This document shows, piece after piece, positions 47,497 to 59,995 of a stretch of 64,000 nt of DNA; the first letter of the stretch is position 1, and every line of letters starts with the position of its first letter. Position numbers and translations under genes: made by a program. Source of the stretch: Sipunculus nudus (taxonomy: Eukaryota > Annelida > Sipuncula > Golfingiida > Sipunculidae); contig CM049313.1 in NCBI GenBank assembly GCA_026874595.1, positions 68,194,659 to 68,258,658 on the forward strand. Direction: 5' to 3'. The notes beneath the pieces are model-generated. The model saw nothing but the letters and a program-made list of their open reading frames with translations, searched no databases and was not told the origin of the DNA.

Positions 47497-48194
47497 TCGA
47501 CAATTAAATGACAGCAAAAGTGAGTTGGACATGTATCATATCAGTTACGAATGACTTAATCTAAATATAACATTAACCTTTGGTGACCTTGAGGGTACAG
47601 GGGCGGATCCAGGATTTAGGAAAAAAAGACGGGTCAAACCCAGGAGGACAATGATAAAACCTAAAAGAAAGATCCTGAGGCCCGGAAAGAGTGGTTCCAG
47701 GTCACAACATTGGTAAAAAAATTTTAAAAGATTACCTCGGCTGAAAAAGGGGGGGTTACCGGACCCCCCCCCCCTTGGATCCGCTTCTGCAGATATTTGT
47801 TTACTTGTCGAGGGCATCTTGTGTCTTTGTTTGGGTAACTGGCGCGTGACGGGTAACGGGTTGAGTGAATACCCATACCAGTGACAGATGCACGATTCTG
47901 CACACGGGAGCACCACGCCAGTGTATGAATTGTCAGTTCCTTCAGGTCGTCATCCCGTAGAGTCTTAATTGGTAACCGGTAAGACTTTGTTTATATATAC
48001 ACTTTTTTTTTAAAAGAGGTGATTTCAGGAAAGTCAGTTGGCTTTAGATTATTTAAAAAACATACCATAGGATGATTCCAAATGAAAACAGATATTTTAA
48101 TTCATGAAAATTGTTTTCCCACAAAATTGGCGAAATTCTAAACTTTTACGAACGAAATCGAGTTCAGATATTCAGAGTAATTGGGTCCATTGAC

Positions 48195-48229
48195 ACTAAC
48201 AGCTCAGTATATATATCTCTTTTTCTCTC

Positions 48230-48281
<52 letters not shown>

Positions 48282-48339
48282 TATATATATATATGTGTGT
48301 GTGTACATATATAAAGAATGAGAGAGAGACAGAGACAAA

Positions 48340-48379
<40 letters not shown>

Positions 48380-48380
48380 A
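48195..48380. repeat. Compound AT/GA microsatellite
   Basis: AT runs at about 48235-48295 and 48343-48377 separated by a GA-rich stretch. It also generates a YIYIYI ORF. Confidence 0.95.
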
Positions 48381-48480
48381 AGAATAAGATGAAGCTGTTT
48401 AGATACACTTAGTCTTACTTAGACTAACTTAAACTTACACTAAGACTAACTTAGCCTATTTTAGTCTATCTGCTATTTAC

Positions 48481-48994
48481 CTACACCATGACTACAGACT
48501 AACCATTAATTATTATTATTATCATACTTTTATATATATATATATATATATTTAAAAAGTCACTCACTTAAAGTTATTAATATCGTCACTATCCTAGGCG
48601 GGACACTTCCAGGGGCGGATCTAGGATTAAACCCAGAAGGACAAAGGACAAAACCTAAAATAAGGTTCCTAAGTTCGGAAATGGATGGGGGAGGTCCAGG
48701 CCGCAAAAAATGGTTTGAAACCCTTAAAAAAGGCTGCCGTGACCGTAAAAGGCTTTGATCTTCTGTATTACAACTGCCATGCCCTTCTGAGTTGACTGTC
48801 TTATTTATCCAAGATAGTCCTAAAGCAGATATGGTATAGCCATGGGGAAGAACATTGTAAAAGTCATAATTTATTAATTTTCTTCACTTCCACAACATAT
48901 AATGGATAAATATTTTTGTTTCATGAAAATATTTTTATTTTATATTTATATGGTCCAGGGACACATGCAGCGCCCTAAATTCTCACTGGGATGC
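48481..48994 (+). other. Junction between the two duplication copies
   Basis: It contains a third, partial and more diverged copy of the 'AGGGGCGGATCTAGGATTAA' block (48611-48700) and AT repeats at 48530-48550. No gene recognised. Confidence 0.55.
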
Positions 48995-49974
48995 ATAACT
49001 GTAAGGTATTTTGAGAAAAGTACGACGAAACCATAAACTAACTGATTGAATTTTCTCAAAACTAAAAAAAATTCTTTTGTCTCCTTAAAATTGAGGGGGA
49101 CAATAGAGACTTTGTCCCCATCCCTAAAATGTGAAGGATGACACCCCTACCCGCCTGAAACAAAGTCCATAATATAAAATGCACTATAAAGACTAGTAAT
49201 GACACGTGAATTGCAGCGATCCTCAGCCTAACTGCGTACAGAAGCTTGTATGGGCGTTCAAGGGTGGGGTCGCACAATTTGCTCGCACATCGGGACAATT
49301 GAGGTAGGTGTCCACCCCCACGAAGTTGACAGTGTTTAGAATATCAGCTTATAATGTTGAAAACCTTATTGTAATTTTAATGAAATGATATGTCAGTAAG
49401 GCCAAAACACCATGGGTATAATTTGGCAGATATTGGCGCGGGGGGGGGGGGGGGGGGGGGAGGGGACTAGACTTCAGAATAAAATTAAGGAGGGACGGTA
49501 ACACCATAGTCCAGGTTAAGAAGTGTGCCGGAAATGTGAGTACAATTTTCAACTATCGCCTACAGAAGTGGAAAAATAGACGGTGGGACCGTTTGGGCGC
49601 TTTGTCGGTATTCAGCGCGATTTTTCAAATTTGTAGAATAAAATGGAGAGGGGAGAGTACCTTTATAAATAAACCGCCTCTAATCGGTATCGGAATTCAA
49701 AAAAAAATTGCACCTGCCCAGGCGGACTCTGAGTCCAAAACTAAATGTGCCCCTTGGTTCTGCGGCCTATTGTTCTAAGGGCCACATTCACAGAGCATTG
49801 CCGGCTTAATCAGATAGGTTTTCCAAAAGAGATGCGGATTTAGAGAGGGCGCATGGGGCGCAACATCTCTTTAAAGACCTATATAGTCCGGGAAATAATA
49901 AAAAGTGCGCTTAATACCGACAAGCAACGTCGGATTTTGCGTGTCTCCTCATTTTTATACGCCCGTCTGTGATG

Positions 49975-51210
49975 GGACGTATTATGGTATTCCCACCGTC
50001 CGTCCGTCTGTCCGTCTGTTAACTCCTAGTGCCTTGATAACTCACCGGGGCTTTGATGGATTTTCATGAAACTCACTATAACTACAAACCATTAGATAAT
50101 CTCGCCCAAATTCGATTTTGGGTAAAATCCACACATATTTAATAAGGTCATAGTGTAAGATTTTTACCACAGAAAATAAAAAACAACACAGGAACTTAAG
50201 TTTAACATCACTAAATGGCCGAAAGATCTGTCTGGATTTAGAATGCTTATTACCTAAATGCCGAAACAATATACTGCCAGTCAATGCATGGGGTGAACGC
50301 TTAACCAAAGATTTGAATTACATGCATGGGGTGTACGCTTTACTTAAGATATGGGGGCTGCTGGTTTATCAAATCCACCGATTCATTAACTATCTCGATC
50401 TTCTTGTACATCCGCAGAGACTCAGCTTCTCCCTAAGTGACTTACCTGCGGGCAAAAATAGTGAGGTCTGCACTCGAGTCCCGCTAGCTAGTGAGTGACA
50501 AATATCCCCTCACTGACCCATTGACTGTGTATAGGTAGGTCCACTTATAGTGTGTGTGTGGGGGGGGGGGGGGGGTGAAGGGATATGTATTAAAAGAATA
50601 TTGAATATGCTACAAGAGGTCACAAGGCTATTTCGTTTAGTCGCCGCGACAACTTACGAGGAATATGACGGATTTTGACAAAACTCAACAGAAATGTTAA
50701 AAAAATATCTAGCCTAATTTTGATTTCCAGCAAAGTCCATGCATATTTAATGAGGTCAGAGGTCACCACACTTTAAAGGCACCGTGGTGACTACCAAAAA
50801 TCCTTTGGATTTTCATGAAACTCAGACATATTTACCAATAGAATTTCTCACCTCAATTAAATTCTTAGCAACATTCACGCATGTTTTATGAGGTCACCAG
50901 GCTTCTTTATAGAGGCCAGTTCCTGGTGTTGCCGAGTTAACGTACAAGGAATAAAATCGATTTTGATAAACTCAATAGAAATATAAATGTATATAATATT
51001 TCACCTGAGTTCGATTTCCAGCAAAATTCATGCATATTTAATGAGGTCAAAGGTCATCACACCTTGGTGGCGTCACCCTGACTAACCAAAAATCTGATGG
51101 ATTTTCATGTAACTCACGATGAGTATTAACCGATACAGTTACTCACCTGAATTACTTTCTCAGCAAATTCATGCATTTTTAATGAGGTAAGAGGTCACAA
51201 AAAATGCCGG
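49975..51210 (+). repeat. ACGTATTATG-family element, second copy with insertion
   Basis: Head GGGACGTATTATGGTATTCC plus CCGTCCGTCCGTCTGTCCG, followed by the same units as at 46145-46930. An unrelated segment interrupts it from about 50165. Confidence 0.7.
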
Positions 51211-51539
51211 GCTGCGGCTGTTGGCGACTATCTGGATATAAAATTTGCGAGAAATACGCGAATTATTAAGTTGTCATTTGAAATCACACTGAATTTATAT
51301 TTACGCATGTCACACGAACTCCCGGCGAAAAGGCCAAAATTCGCTTGGAGTACACGTGCATATTACATTTTTTTTTCATTTATGTATACCCATTATCAAT
51401 TTATAGTGGTAAACACCACTGGGACCACCAGCTACAATCATGATTTAAAGCTGTGTACAAAGTCGGCTGAATGAAAGAACACTTGAATGCTTTTTTGTAA
51501 CATTTGCAGTGGTTATCTAAATGCTTTTATTCTTGGCTA

Positions 51540-51638
<99 letters not shown>

Positions 51639-51692
51639 ATATATATATGTATATATATACAGAGAGAGAGAGAGAAAGAGAGAGAGAGATTG
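51540..51692. repeat. Compound microsatellite (CT)n-(AT)n-(GT)n-(GA)n
   Basis: CT run 51540-51597, AT 51596-51628, short GT and AT blocks, GA 51660-51690. Counterpart of 47278-47492. Confidence 0.95.
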
Positions 51693-52715
51693 CATCGAAA
51701 TATCATGTACATAAATATAAATATATACAATTCGACAATTAGGTGATAGCAAAAGTGAGTTGCTAAATGTATCATGTCTTTTACGAATGACTCAATCTTA
51801 ATATTACATTAACCTTTGGGGACCTTAAGGGTACAGGGGCGGATCCAGGATTTAGGAAAAAGATGGGACAAACCCAGTAGGACAATGATAAAACCTAAAA
51901 GAAAGATCCTCAGGTCCGGTAAAAGGTCGGTCCACATCACAAAATTGGTAATAAAAAACTTTAAAAAGATTACTTCGGCTGAACAAGGGGGGTACCGGAC
52001 CCGCTTGACACCCCCCCCCCCCCCCCCCCACTTGGACCCGCTTCTGCAGATATTTGTTTACTTGTCGAGGGCATTTTGTGTCTTTGTTTGGGTAACCGGC
52101 GCATGACGGATAACGGCTTGAGTGAATACCCATACCAGTGACTGATGTACAATGCTGCACACGGGAGAACCACGCCAGTGTATCAATTTTCAGTTCCTTC
52201 AGGTCGTCATCCCGCCAGTCTTAATTGGTAACCAGTAGGACTTTGTTTAAATGTACACTTTGTTGAAAAGAGGTGATTTCAGGAAATTCCGTTGGCTTCA
52301 AATTACTTAAAAAAAAAACATACCATGGGATGATAGATTCCATGGAAGAGTTATAATGTTGAATGAAAATATAAATGAAATCAACTAAAAACAGATTTTT
52401 CAATTCATGAAAATTGTTTTCTTACATAATTAGTGAAATTATTAACTTTTACGAACAAAATCGAGTTTAGATATTAAGAGAAACCGTGTCCATGGACGTT
52501 AACAGCTTAGTATAATGTACACATATATCTAGGTGTATACTCTTTGAATAAAAAAATCACATTTCATGTATATATATATGTATATATATCTGTGTGTGTG
52601 TGTGTGTGTGTCTAAAGAAAAAGATGAAGCCGTTTAGATAAACTTAGTCTTACTTAGACTAACTTAAACCTACTCAGACTAACTTTGCCTATTTTAGTCT
52701 ATTTTAGTCAAAGCA

Positions 52716-53655
52716 TTGAGTGTGTTGCTCTAGGATCATGAAAATCCAGCGACATTAGGGAGTATGAATTCTTTAAACCTATATTTCTTTTACGAATGGT
52801 TGTCCAAAATGTTCCGTTCAGAGTGCTTTAATTGTTTTCCATATTGAAGTGGATAGGAAAAAATTATATGGTAAATGGTACATTAGGGGACGTACTAACC
52901 CTGTTTTATATTTTCTGTCTCCCCCCCCCCACCCCCGCCATATTTATCAACTACGCAAAAAAATTCTGAAATTCTGGTTGGACTCTAATGCGTCAGTCCC
53001 ACTATGAACTGGCGTCATAATATATCCAGTTGCATTTTCCCACCAGTAGCCATGCAGAACATTGTGTTTGAAAATTTAAATGAATGACTACGGCTACGTC
53101 TCAATTCATATGATCCTTTGATGCAGAGGAGAGTCGAGAAGGTAGCACGGTCCACCGGCAGACATCACGCTCGTGTGCAGCTAAACTGCCAACTATTCTT
53201 AGTTCTTGTAGGACCAAATTAAGATATTGTTAACGGAAGACATTGCTTTTACTCCACAAGAAATCATTTAAAAATACTATAATGAAAAAAAACTCATGGT
53301 TAAACTTCTTATTATACTAATAATATATGTATATATCGTTTATTCTGGTCTATTCATGAGTAAAATGCCGTCCGACAAAAAGCCAAGATAGGCCATCCCA
53401 CTGCGAACACTAAATTAGGTTTATGTTGTAGGATTTCACATACAAGTAAAATACAAAAACACGTTATATCTTAAGTTCCAACTCGATCAAATGGGCTATT
53501 GTGCTTTCAGAAATTGTACACGTTTTATTAAGCCGAATTAAGCAATACTGCCAGTCCTCGGGAAGCACCCAGTTAAAGAACCGGAGAGTTGCTTGGCTGC
53601 TAAGCTTTGCCCGTGTTAAACTGCTTCCATCTCCTTATTACGCCAGGACCCCAAC
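52716..53655. other. Intergenic stretch upstream of gene B
   Basis: No ORF, RNA gene or known repeat recognised apart from a poly-C run at 52921-52936. It may contain upstream regulatory sequence of gene B. Confidence 0.4.
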
Positions 53656-53658
53656 TAC

Positions 53659-53666
53659 TATATAAG
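53659..53666 (+). promoter_or_regulatory. Candidate TATA box of gene B
   Basis: TATATAAG lies about 395 bp upstream of the gene B start codon. A start site about 30 bp downstream (near 53690, where TCCAGTCATG gives an initiator-like CAGTC) would produce a short first exon ending at a consensus donor (GTAAGT at 53788). The match is short, so it is only a candidate. Confidence 0.4.
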
Positions 53667-53689
53667 TGAATCGCCTAAGGTCACTTGAC

Positions 53690-53787
53690 AGAGTCCAGTC
53701 ATGCCCTCTGGTCCGGCCAGTAGACTAGTTACCGCCCTCACTCTTTATCCTGTAGGACAGCTTACTTTATCGTAGGGGTGTTATTGG
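53690..53787 (+). other. Predicted 5'UTR exon of gene B
   Basis: Inferred from three points: the acceptor TTTCGTTTATTGACAG placed just 9 bp before the start codon (which implies an upstream non-coding exon), a strong donor TTGG/GTAAGT at 53788, and the TATA box at 53659. The exon start is approximate. Confidence 0.4.
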
Positions 53788-54053
53788 GTAAGTCCACTTA
53801 TTGTGAAGCAGGCGTGTATATATGGGAAACTTTAAAATCCTACACTATGGCACAGTCACATTTACATGAACATTACGGTAACCGTAAAAAATTGATTTTT
53901 TCCTGATTCAAAAGTTGATCTTATTGAAAAGGAGTTTCCTGTATCCAGTACAGCGCAGAGCATATGTCATTACATATAACAATAATAATGTTAATAATAA
54001 TTAAAACAAATACTGATATTATGTTCTGTTTCGTTTATTGACAGGGTGACAAG

Positions 54054-54134
54054 ATGAGGGACAGCCTGGTCTCCGGGATCATTCTCCTAATGACTCTGGC
54101 CATTTTGGTTGAAGGATTTTTTCAGCCGATAAAG
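54054..54134 (+). CDS. Gene B, first coding exon (signal peptide), unidentified secreted protein
   Basis: ATG follows an acceptor by nine bases (GGTGACAAG ATG). 27 codons read MRDSLVSGIILLMTLAILVEG then FFQPIK: a short charged N-region, a hydrophobic core of about 12 residues and a small residue before the likely cleavage point, a textbook signal peptide. The donor is GTTGGT, weaker than the others, and leaves phase 0. Joined to the next exons, the first 157 residues contain an RLRR site (residues 38-41), KR (83-84), RRVRR (123-127), one N-glycosylation sequon (NAS near 45) and two cysteines (112, 143). This fits a secreted precursor processed by furin-like convertases, such as a cytokine, growth factor or prohormone. 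I do not recognise the family, and the C-terminal exons lie outside the window. Confidence 0.8.
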
Positions 54135-57100
54135 GTTGGTGCGAAAATACATATACCCTGCCTCTGTTTTCCCTCCACTCGCTCTCTCTCTCTCGTTCTC
54201 TGTCTCATACACATAAACGTTCACCTACACACACCCTGCACACACACACACCCTTCAATATGAAATTCGTTAGTGTATCATTTCCTAGATACCTAACGAA
54301 AGTAAACTACAAACCCTTAAACTCAATAAATTAACCTATTCGCCACCGATTCGGTTTTGGAGGCCATCTGGATCACCATGAATACCTTTTAATTCAAAAG
54401 GACCCAGCCTTACTGTTACAACTATTTAACTAAAATAGAGCCACTGTCGATATTTTGGGCGGCTCAGGTAACCTGGCGTTTTGTTGAACCGTGACATCTA
54501 TAGGTCTCTAGACCTATGCAGGAAAGATTATCCCGAGGTTTAAGGTCGCCGATAACATTTTTATCTATGCATTTATTACAACGTTTTATTCTCAACAAAA
54601 TATTTGAAAAAAAGCATAGCGCTTTCTTAATACAGAAAACCTCGTTTTGTTTCAACCACAGGGTCATCTGAACGTGACGAACCTATTTCAATGGATACAT
54701 CTAGTTTATTATAGACTACATTATTAACAAAAAACTATTACTGGAACTTAGTATGATAGTTTTCTGAATAAGCTTAGCTCAATGGGCTCTAAGCGTTCTT
54801 AAAATTTCTTTTAAGAGTGAAATTTCTTTTAAAAGCCTAAATACTTAGTTAACATTTAGTAGTCAAATGTATGGTAACGACAAAGAAGTCAAATGCATAA
54901 TTGACTTATTTTAATAATAATGATAAAATAGGGGACATACACTAAACATGTGAGGGGCAATAGGTGGAAGAAGCAAATTCGTGGAATTTATGCCTCCGCC
55001 TCTTGTTATTTTAGCATCCTGTGATCTTTATGCTTGCCTTATCATTATGTTTTATTTTCTTATTTCCCCTGAAGATGTCTGCACATGTCATAATTTTTGT
55101 TGTGAATTGGGAATAAAAGGGAAAATTTTATTTTGTTTTGGAGCTGGTGATTATAAAATTTCAGACAGACAATCCAAAACCAATCTCAACCAAGGCATGC
55201 ATGAGAGCAATCACTGACCGAAACTTGAATGAAATCGGATAACATTTAGGAAAATTATAGCACGGAAACGAAAACCTGACGGACGAAAAGACAGAGATAC
55301 AGACGGACGGGCAGACCAACAGACAGACAGGAAAACCGAAATCAATATTCCCCGTTCCGCGGAAGCGGGGGACAATTACCTTTTGAACGCAAGGGTCATT
55401 TAAGTGAAATATGGTGACTGCTTAGTACAAAATATTCTTAATATCATGGTAGGAATAAGTGGGTCAAACATAGACCCCTTGGACACCCTATTCTGGTACT
55501 TGGGTCCGGGATGAGGTCTTATGGTCTAATGCACTGAGCTTAGACTAATTATACGAGTCTTACAGTAATTAGATTATTTTGTTAATATTTGGTCTTCCAT
55601 TTTGTTGGGAAAAACATCACAATATTTTAGAAGGATTGGCATAACACAAGTGGGTTCTCTTTCTATTAGAATGTTTATATGATTAGTTAAATTTGTGTTT
55701 AAAATGGCTCAAGAGACGGCTGTTATTACAATTAAAGCCTATAAACACCCTCAGATTCAGAAGATCATTACATGTTGGAGTCAGAATCCAAGGCTGTCGG
55801 TATATGTCAATGCTAATTTGTTTGGATTCCCTTCGTTTTTTTTTAAAGAATAACGTCGGATTGCAAGGTTTTCGGATTGTTAATGGTCGGAATATCAAGT
55901 CATGACTCTATATTCACTGTATTAGGGATGCATCACAATGAAAATCATGAACATCCGGAGAGGTACATCTGACACCACATACAACTTATAAAATACAAAG
56001 GGTACTATAAAATACTAAAGAGCTGGTCATTCACTTTACGTGTATATCGTCAAATATTCATAATTTTATCAAATTGTTTCCAGGATTGTCAACCACAAAT
56101 GTAATAATTAATGCACAAAATCCTAAAAAAAATGTCCTTATCATTTCGTGAAAAATTGTTTTGAAAGGTTTAAGAAAAAGCATGAGATTCATCATTCTTT
56201 CAAAATACTTTATTAGTATCATAATTAATTACTTAATCAATAAAACCATATAATAAACTCATCTTTATCAATGACCTTTCTTGTTATTTGCAAACACAAT
56301 ACAGTTTTTTTAGTCAATTAATAATAGAGAAATGAGCATGTACATACCCCTACCTTTATCAACGCTACCTGGCCGAGGGTGCCGTGCGTAATGCCGTGGT
56401 TATTTCTAAATGGCATAAAATGGTAGTATATCCCTAAATAATCAATGTAAACATCTAATTCATAAATTGGACATACATGGGGATTAAAAAGTACCTATAT
56501 CATACCATTCCAAAGGGGCGCACGTAGACCCTTCCTGGCCGATGGCCCATAACGGACAGTCAGGGGGGTTCATTGATTGGCATCGGTGGATGTCTGCATG
56601 TCTCCCCGCTCGGGATGTATAAGGGGCGGCAAGGGTTATTACCTGTATGTATTTCTGTCACGGACCAACCAAGAGAGGCTTGGTCAGCCATGCAGTTATG
56701 AATATTTTGTTCTATGCGTGGTTCGTAGTGTAAAACCCAAAGTCTAGTACACGTAAACTGTGGTAGCCCTGCCTGGTCTTTAGTGTATTGATGTTTACTG
56801 CTAAAATGCTTCACATGAAACGTGATTCCATGTACCGATAGACGCGAAGTAACTCAGTTCTAGCTCTTATCACTAAAGCCCTGTAAAGTCCGTATGGCGA
56901 CTCCCTGATATTTGCATATTAGGGCGTCACAAGGCTCCTGACGATTCCCTTGCATTTTCAGGACGCCTGGCCTCCTGTGAATGGCATTGTTGCTATGAGG
57001 AGGCTAACAGCATCCCATAGGCGATAGACAGCTCAACCCGCTTGGTAATATTCGCACTGAAATCATGCATGTTTTTAGAAACTCCATACATGGACCTTCG

Positions 57101-57972
57101 TCTCCTATGATATATCTCTGCTGTTCGAACATACTGTCCATGGGCAAATTTAAGTGTATTGTAGACAATGTCGCATCGATTTTGTACTGTGTATTTGTTA
57201 GACCACTATAATTACTCCTTACTTCACTCGGAAAGACCTTACTTCAGCGAGGCGGTGATGTGTGGCGCTGACTGTCCGGTACGGCGCAAGTTTTCCAGTC
57301 GATGAAATAAGAGTGTCAGAGTATGGTAAGTAGTTATGTAAGTTGCCTCGTGGCAGCAGTACCGACGCTAAGTGCGACACAGTGAGAGCCGTTTGATATC
57401 TCTGTCAGAGCCATTTCATTGACTGGGCCAGTCTAAAACTGTGGTCAAATTTGAAATCTTATAATCTTAAAGGGGCCCAATCACCTTTCAAACGAAAAAT
57501 AGCTTCTCCCCTTTAAAATAAGTCGGTACCTGCTAAAACGTCCTAGAAACCGCTTACTTACTCCTTCAAACGAGTGTTAAAAATAGAGGACCGGGCGCGA
57601 TCACAGGTGTCAACATAAACACGGCGCGATGGGCCGTGTGCAAAACTGAGTTGATAGTGTAAAGAAAAGGTATAACATTTCTCCTGAATTTGTCCCTTTA
57701 ATATCGACGGACAGGTGTCTTTTCGCTTTACAAGTATACGATTGGGGAACGGGTTTTAGCGGCTGATGTCGTAGTTTCCCCGTTTCTTATTTATTTGGAG
57801 GGATAACAGTAAAAATCCAACATAACCAATTGGCGCGTTCATCCTCAGACCTTCTCTCTGAAATCTTTCATCCTTTGACCCTCTTACTAGAGTATTTAAT
57901 ACAAATCTATATATCTCACATTACCTATATCTATATATCTCATATCTATCAAAGTCTCTTCTTTATTTGTAG
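54135..57972 (+). other. Gene B intron 1
   Basis: A 3.8-kb intron with no further exon required, since both flanking exons are in phase 0. It holds a repeat end near 55200-55376 (reversed GTCC-rich head, then a CCCCG...CGGGG hairpin) and a 'TTAAAGGGGCCCAATCACC' block at 57468, related to the foldback element at 61573. Confidence 0.6.
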
Positions 57973-58105
57973 AATCGACCATCCGCCTCTGACACCACAG
58001 TGCGACTGCGCAGGTCTCTGAGGAATGCAAGTAATGACGACGTCATTGCGGTTGAGGAGTCCATCTCTATGGACAGATTCCTTTCTAAATTTGGGAGCAA
58101 AATGG
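57973..58105 (+). CDS. Gene B, coding exon 2
   Basis: Acceptor CTTCTTTATTTGTAG, donor GTGAGA. It reads 44 codons in phase 0 (NRPSASDTTVRLRRS... to ...FLSKFGSKM) plus one base completing a Gly codon in the next exon. It contains the RLRR convertase site and the NAS sequon, so it encodes the end of a short propeptide or spacer and the start of an acidic-amphipathic segment (VIAVEESISMDRFLSKF). Confidence 0.85.
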
Positions 58106-58569
58106 GTGAGACACGACTGCAGAACTACTAACCCAAAGCATTCTCCGAATACTCCCCACTCTGTCTTTCCCTACGCTTATTTACTAGCAGGACATGGTAT
58201 TTACGCTAAAAGCACTCATCGTACTACCTATTGTTGTCACCAAGTCTTTCGATATTAATTTTTATACAACACTTGTCTGAAACATGGATAGCATTTCAAG
58301 AGCTCATACCAGCTCCGCAAGCGCAGTTCTTCTCATGTGCTAAAACTTCTTTTCAGCACTGTCTTTACGTGCAAGTTTTTATAGGAAGTGTCAAAATCCC
58401 TCCTACAGGTGTCATCACTGCTTGCTGCATGCATGCCAACCTCCGTACAGGGTCAAAGGTCTACTGAGCCAATGATCTATCCCCTTCATAGACGAGATCT
58501 CGCGTGTGGAGAATGCATGCTTGCCTGGGGAGAGATGTCTGAAACACTCCTTCTTCAAGCTTATATTGA

Positions 58570-58890
58570 ATCGGCTTAAAGCCAGCTATTCACCTATCTT
58601 TTCTATTGAATTGTTTTTTATTTCTGGCTTACTCTGTGTACATATAAAAAAAAGTGTTTTTATTAAGAATTAACGCTATTAGTAAGCACAGTTGACAAAC
58701 GGAAAATCATGTAACCCAAGGTGATTGGTTGCATTTGTGCTGGAGCTGAAAGGTCAATAGGTGCAAAACGCCCTTTGCAAAACGTATATGACTTTCTGAA
58801 TGTGTTTGTATTATTTTGGCAGGTCTTCCACTTTATAAACATGTAAATATAAACACAACAAATAGCTTAAGTGCGGTTGGATCAGCGTTT
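58570..58890 (+). repeat. Partial copy of the 61573-62495 foldback element
   Basis: 'CAGCTATTCA(C/T)CTA', 'GCTTACTCTGT', 'GGTGCAAAACGCC' with 'TTTGCAAAAC', 'ATGTGTTTG(T/G)ATTATTTT' and 'TATAAACA' follow the same order as 62110-62480, so this is the right-hand half of the same family. Confidence 0.65.
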
Positions 58891-59691
58891 TCTTGCCTAT
58901 TTGTATTAATGGTTGAACGAATATTTTTTTGTTAACAGACGCCAGATCGAAATAGGCCCCTTGAATCAATTATCACCCAATGTCCTTCTTTCGAAATCAA
59001 ACCCACCAGAAAAACAGAACCTGAATGGCCCCTTAGTAATCTAATAGACGGACAACTTATCCCTTTATCTGCGGTATCCAAATAACATATTTGGACAACC
59101 AGTAGGTTCTAATTCAATCACCTGTAAGGCCAAAATCAAAGCTCAAAGATAAAAAAAAACTCTCACCTCCAGCACATAAACGGTCTAAGAAGTACCAAAT
59201 AATCCACCAGATGTCAGAATATCACCTCAAAACCCATTTTTGGTCATCGCCAATCATTTCACGATGTCTTGAACTCCAACGGAACCACCCTCATGGATCT
59301 AAGAGTTTGTCGTGATGTTAAGTAATCTGCTTATTCCGTTGCCTAACCTTCTTGCACATAATCCGCATCAAGTTTCTTCCTTCGGTTAAGTCAGATTTCA
59401 TTTCCAGGCTTTGGATGTATCTGAAATTAAAATTCCGCTAACCAGGACACATTTGAATGGGAATTAGAGGGGTTGGTCATGCGCCATCATACATGTTTGA
59501 CCTGGAAAATACTGGTTATATTTTGATCAGATGTTTGTTGATTGTGTTAGTGTAATGACATATATAGCAGAAAACGATAGTATACTATACACTCCGTTTG
59601 TATTGATTTTTAACATGCACCTGATTGGCGTGAGGCCAAAGCGTTAGCGACACCGTGTGAACAGAAATGAAACTATCCGTAACTATCCTTA

Positions 59692-59995
59692 AGGGATGTT
59701 TCCATGTGCGCGTATATGCGTGAAATTCGCTCATATGATTTTGTAACTGGGGTTTTTCCCATGTGTCCGTTAGCGTATATGCGTGATTTTCGCACCTAGG
59801 GTCTGCATGAACTCAGGGATTCAGGGTAAAATGACGTCACTTCAGGATTTTTTTGTGGAAGGCCTGCTGGATCAACTGTACAAATAAATTAGTCTGCCAG
59901 TTCACGCATATACGTATATACGCGCACATGGAAGCAAACCTGTTTCTCACGCATATACGAACATACATATATACGCGCACATGGAAACACACCTA
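59692..59995. mobile_element. MITE-like element with CATGTGCGCGTATATGCGTGA termini
   Basis: The left end GTTTCCATGTGCGCGTATAT continues GCGTGA. Near the right end, two inverted matches occur (at about 59900-59935 and 59950-59995), the outermost reading TATACGCGCACATGGAAAC. The element is about 300 bp and codes for nothing; the duplicated right end suggests tandem termini. Target duplications were not established. Confidence 0.65.

Larger units (their letters stand above)
45145..48480 (+). repeat. Tandem duplication, copy 1
   Basis: It shares, in the same order, at least six blocks with 48995-52715: 'GTACGACGAAACCA'; 'GGGTGGGGTCGCACAATTTG'; 'AATCGGTATCGGAATTC'; the ACGTATTATG-family element (about 46145-46930); the CT/GA/AT microsatellites near 47280-47490; 'GGGGCGGATCCAGGATTTAG'; and 'GTCTTACTTAGACTAACTTA'. 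The ORFs inside (149, 123, 88 residues) have counterparts in copy 2 that are broken at different positions, so they are not genes. Confidence 0.85.
48995..52715 (+). repeat. Tandem duplication, copy 2
   Basis: Colinear with 45145-48480. The offset grows from about 3,850 bp at the left to about 4,330 after 50,700, because this copy carries an extra segment of about 480 bp (roughly 50165-50650, including a poly-G run at 50560). It returns to about 4,235 at the right through microsatellite length differences. The poly-G run at 49440-49460 and the poly-C run at 52010-52030 are expanded here. Confidence 0.85.

Noticed and set aside
47267-51775. ORFs rich in YIYI, ERER, SLSL, CVCV
   Set aside because: Translations of AT, GA, CT and GT microsatellites.
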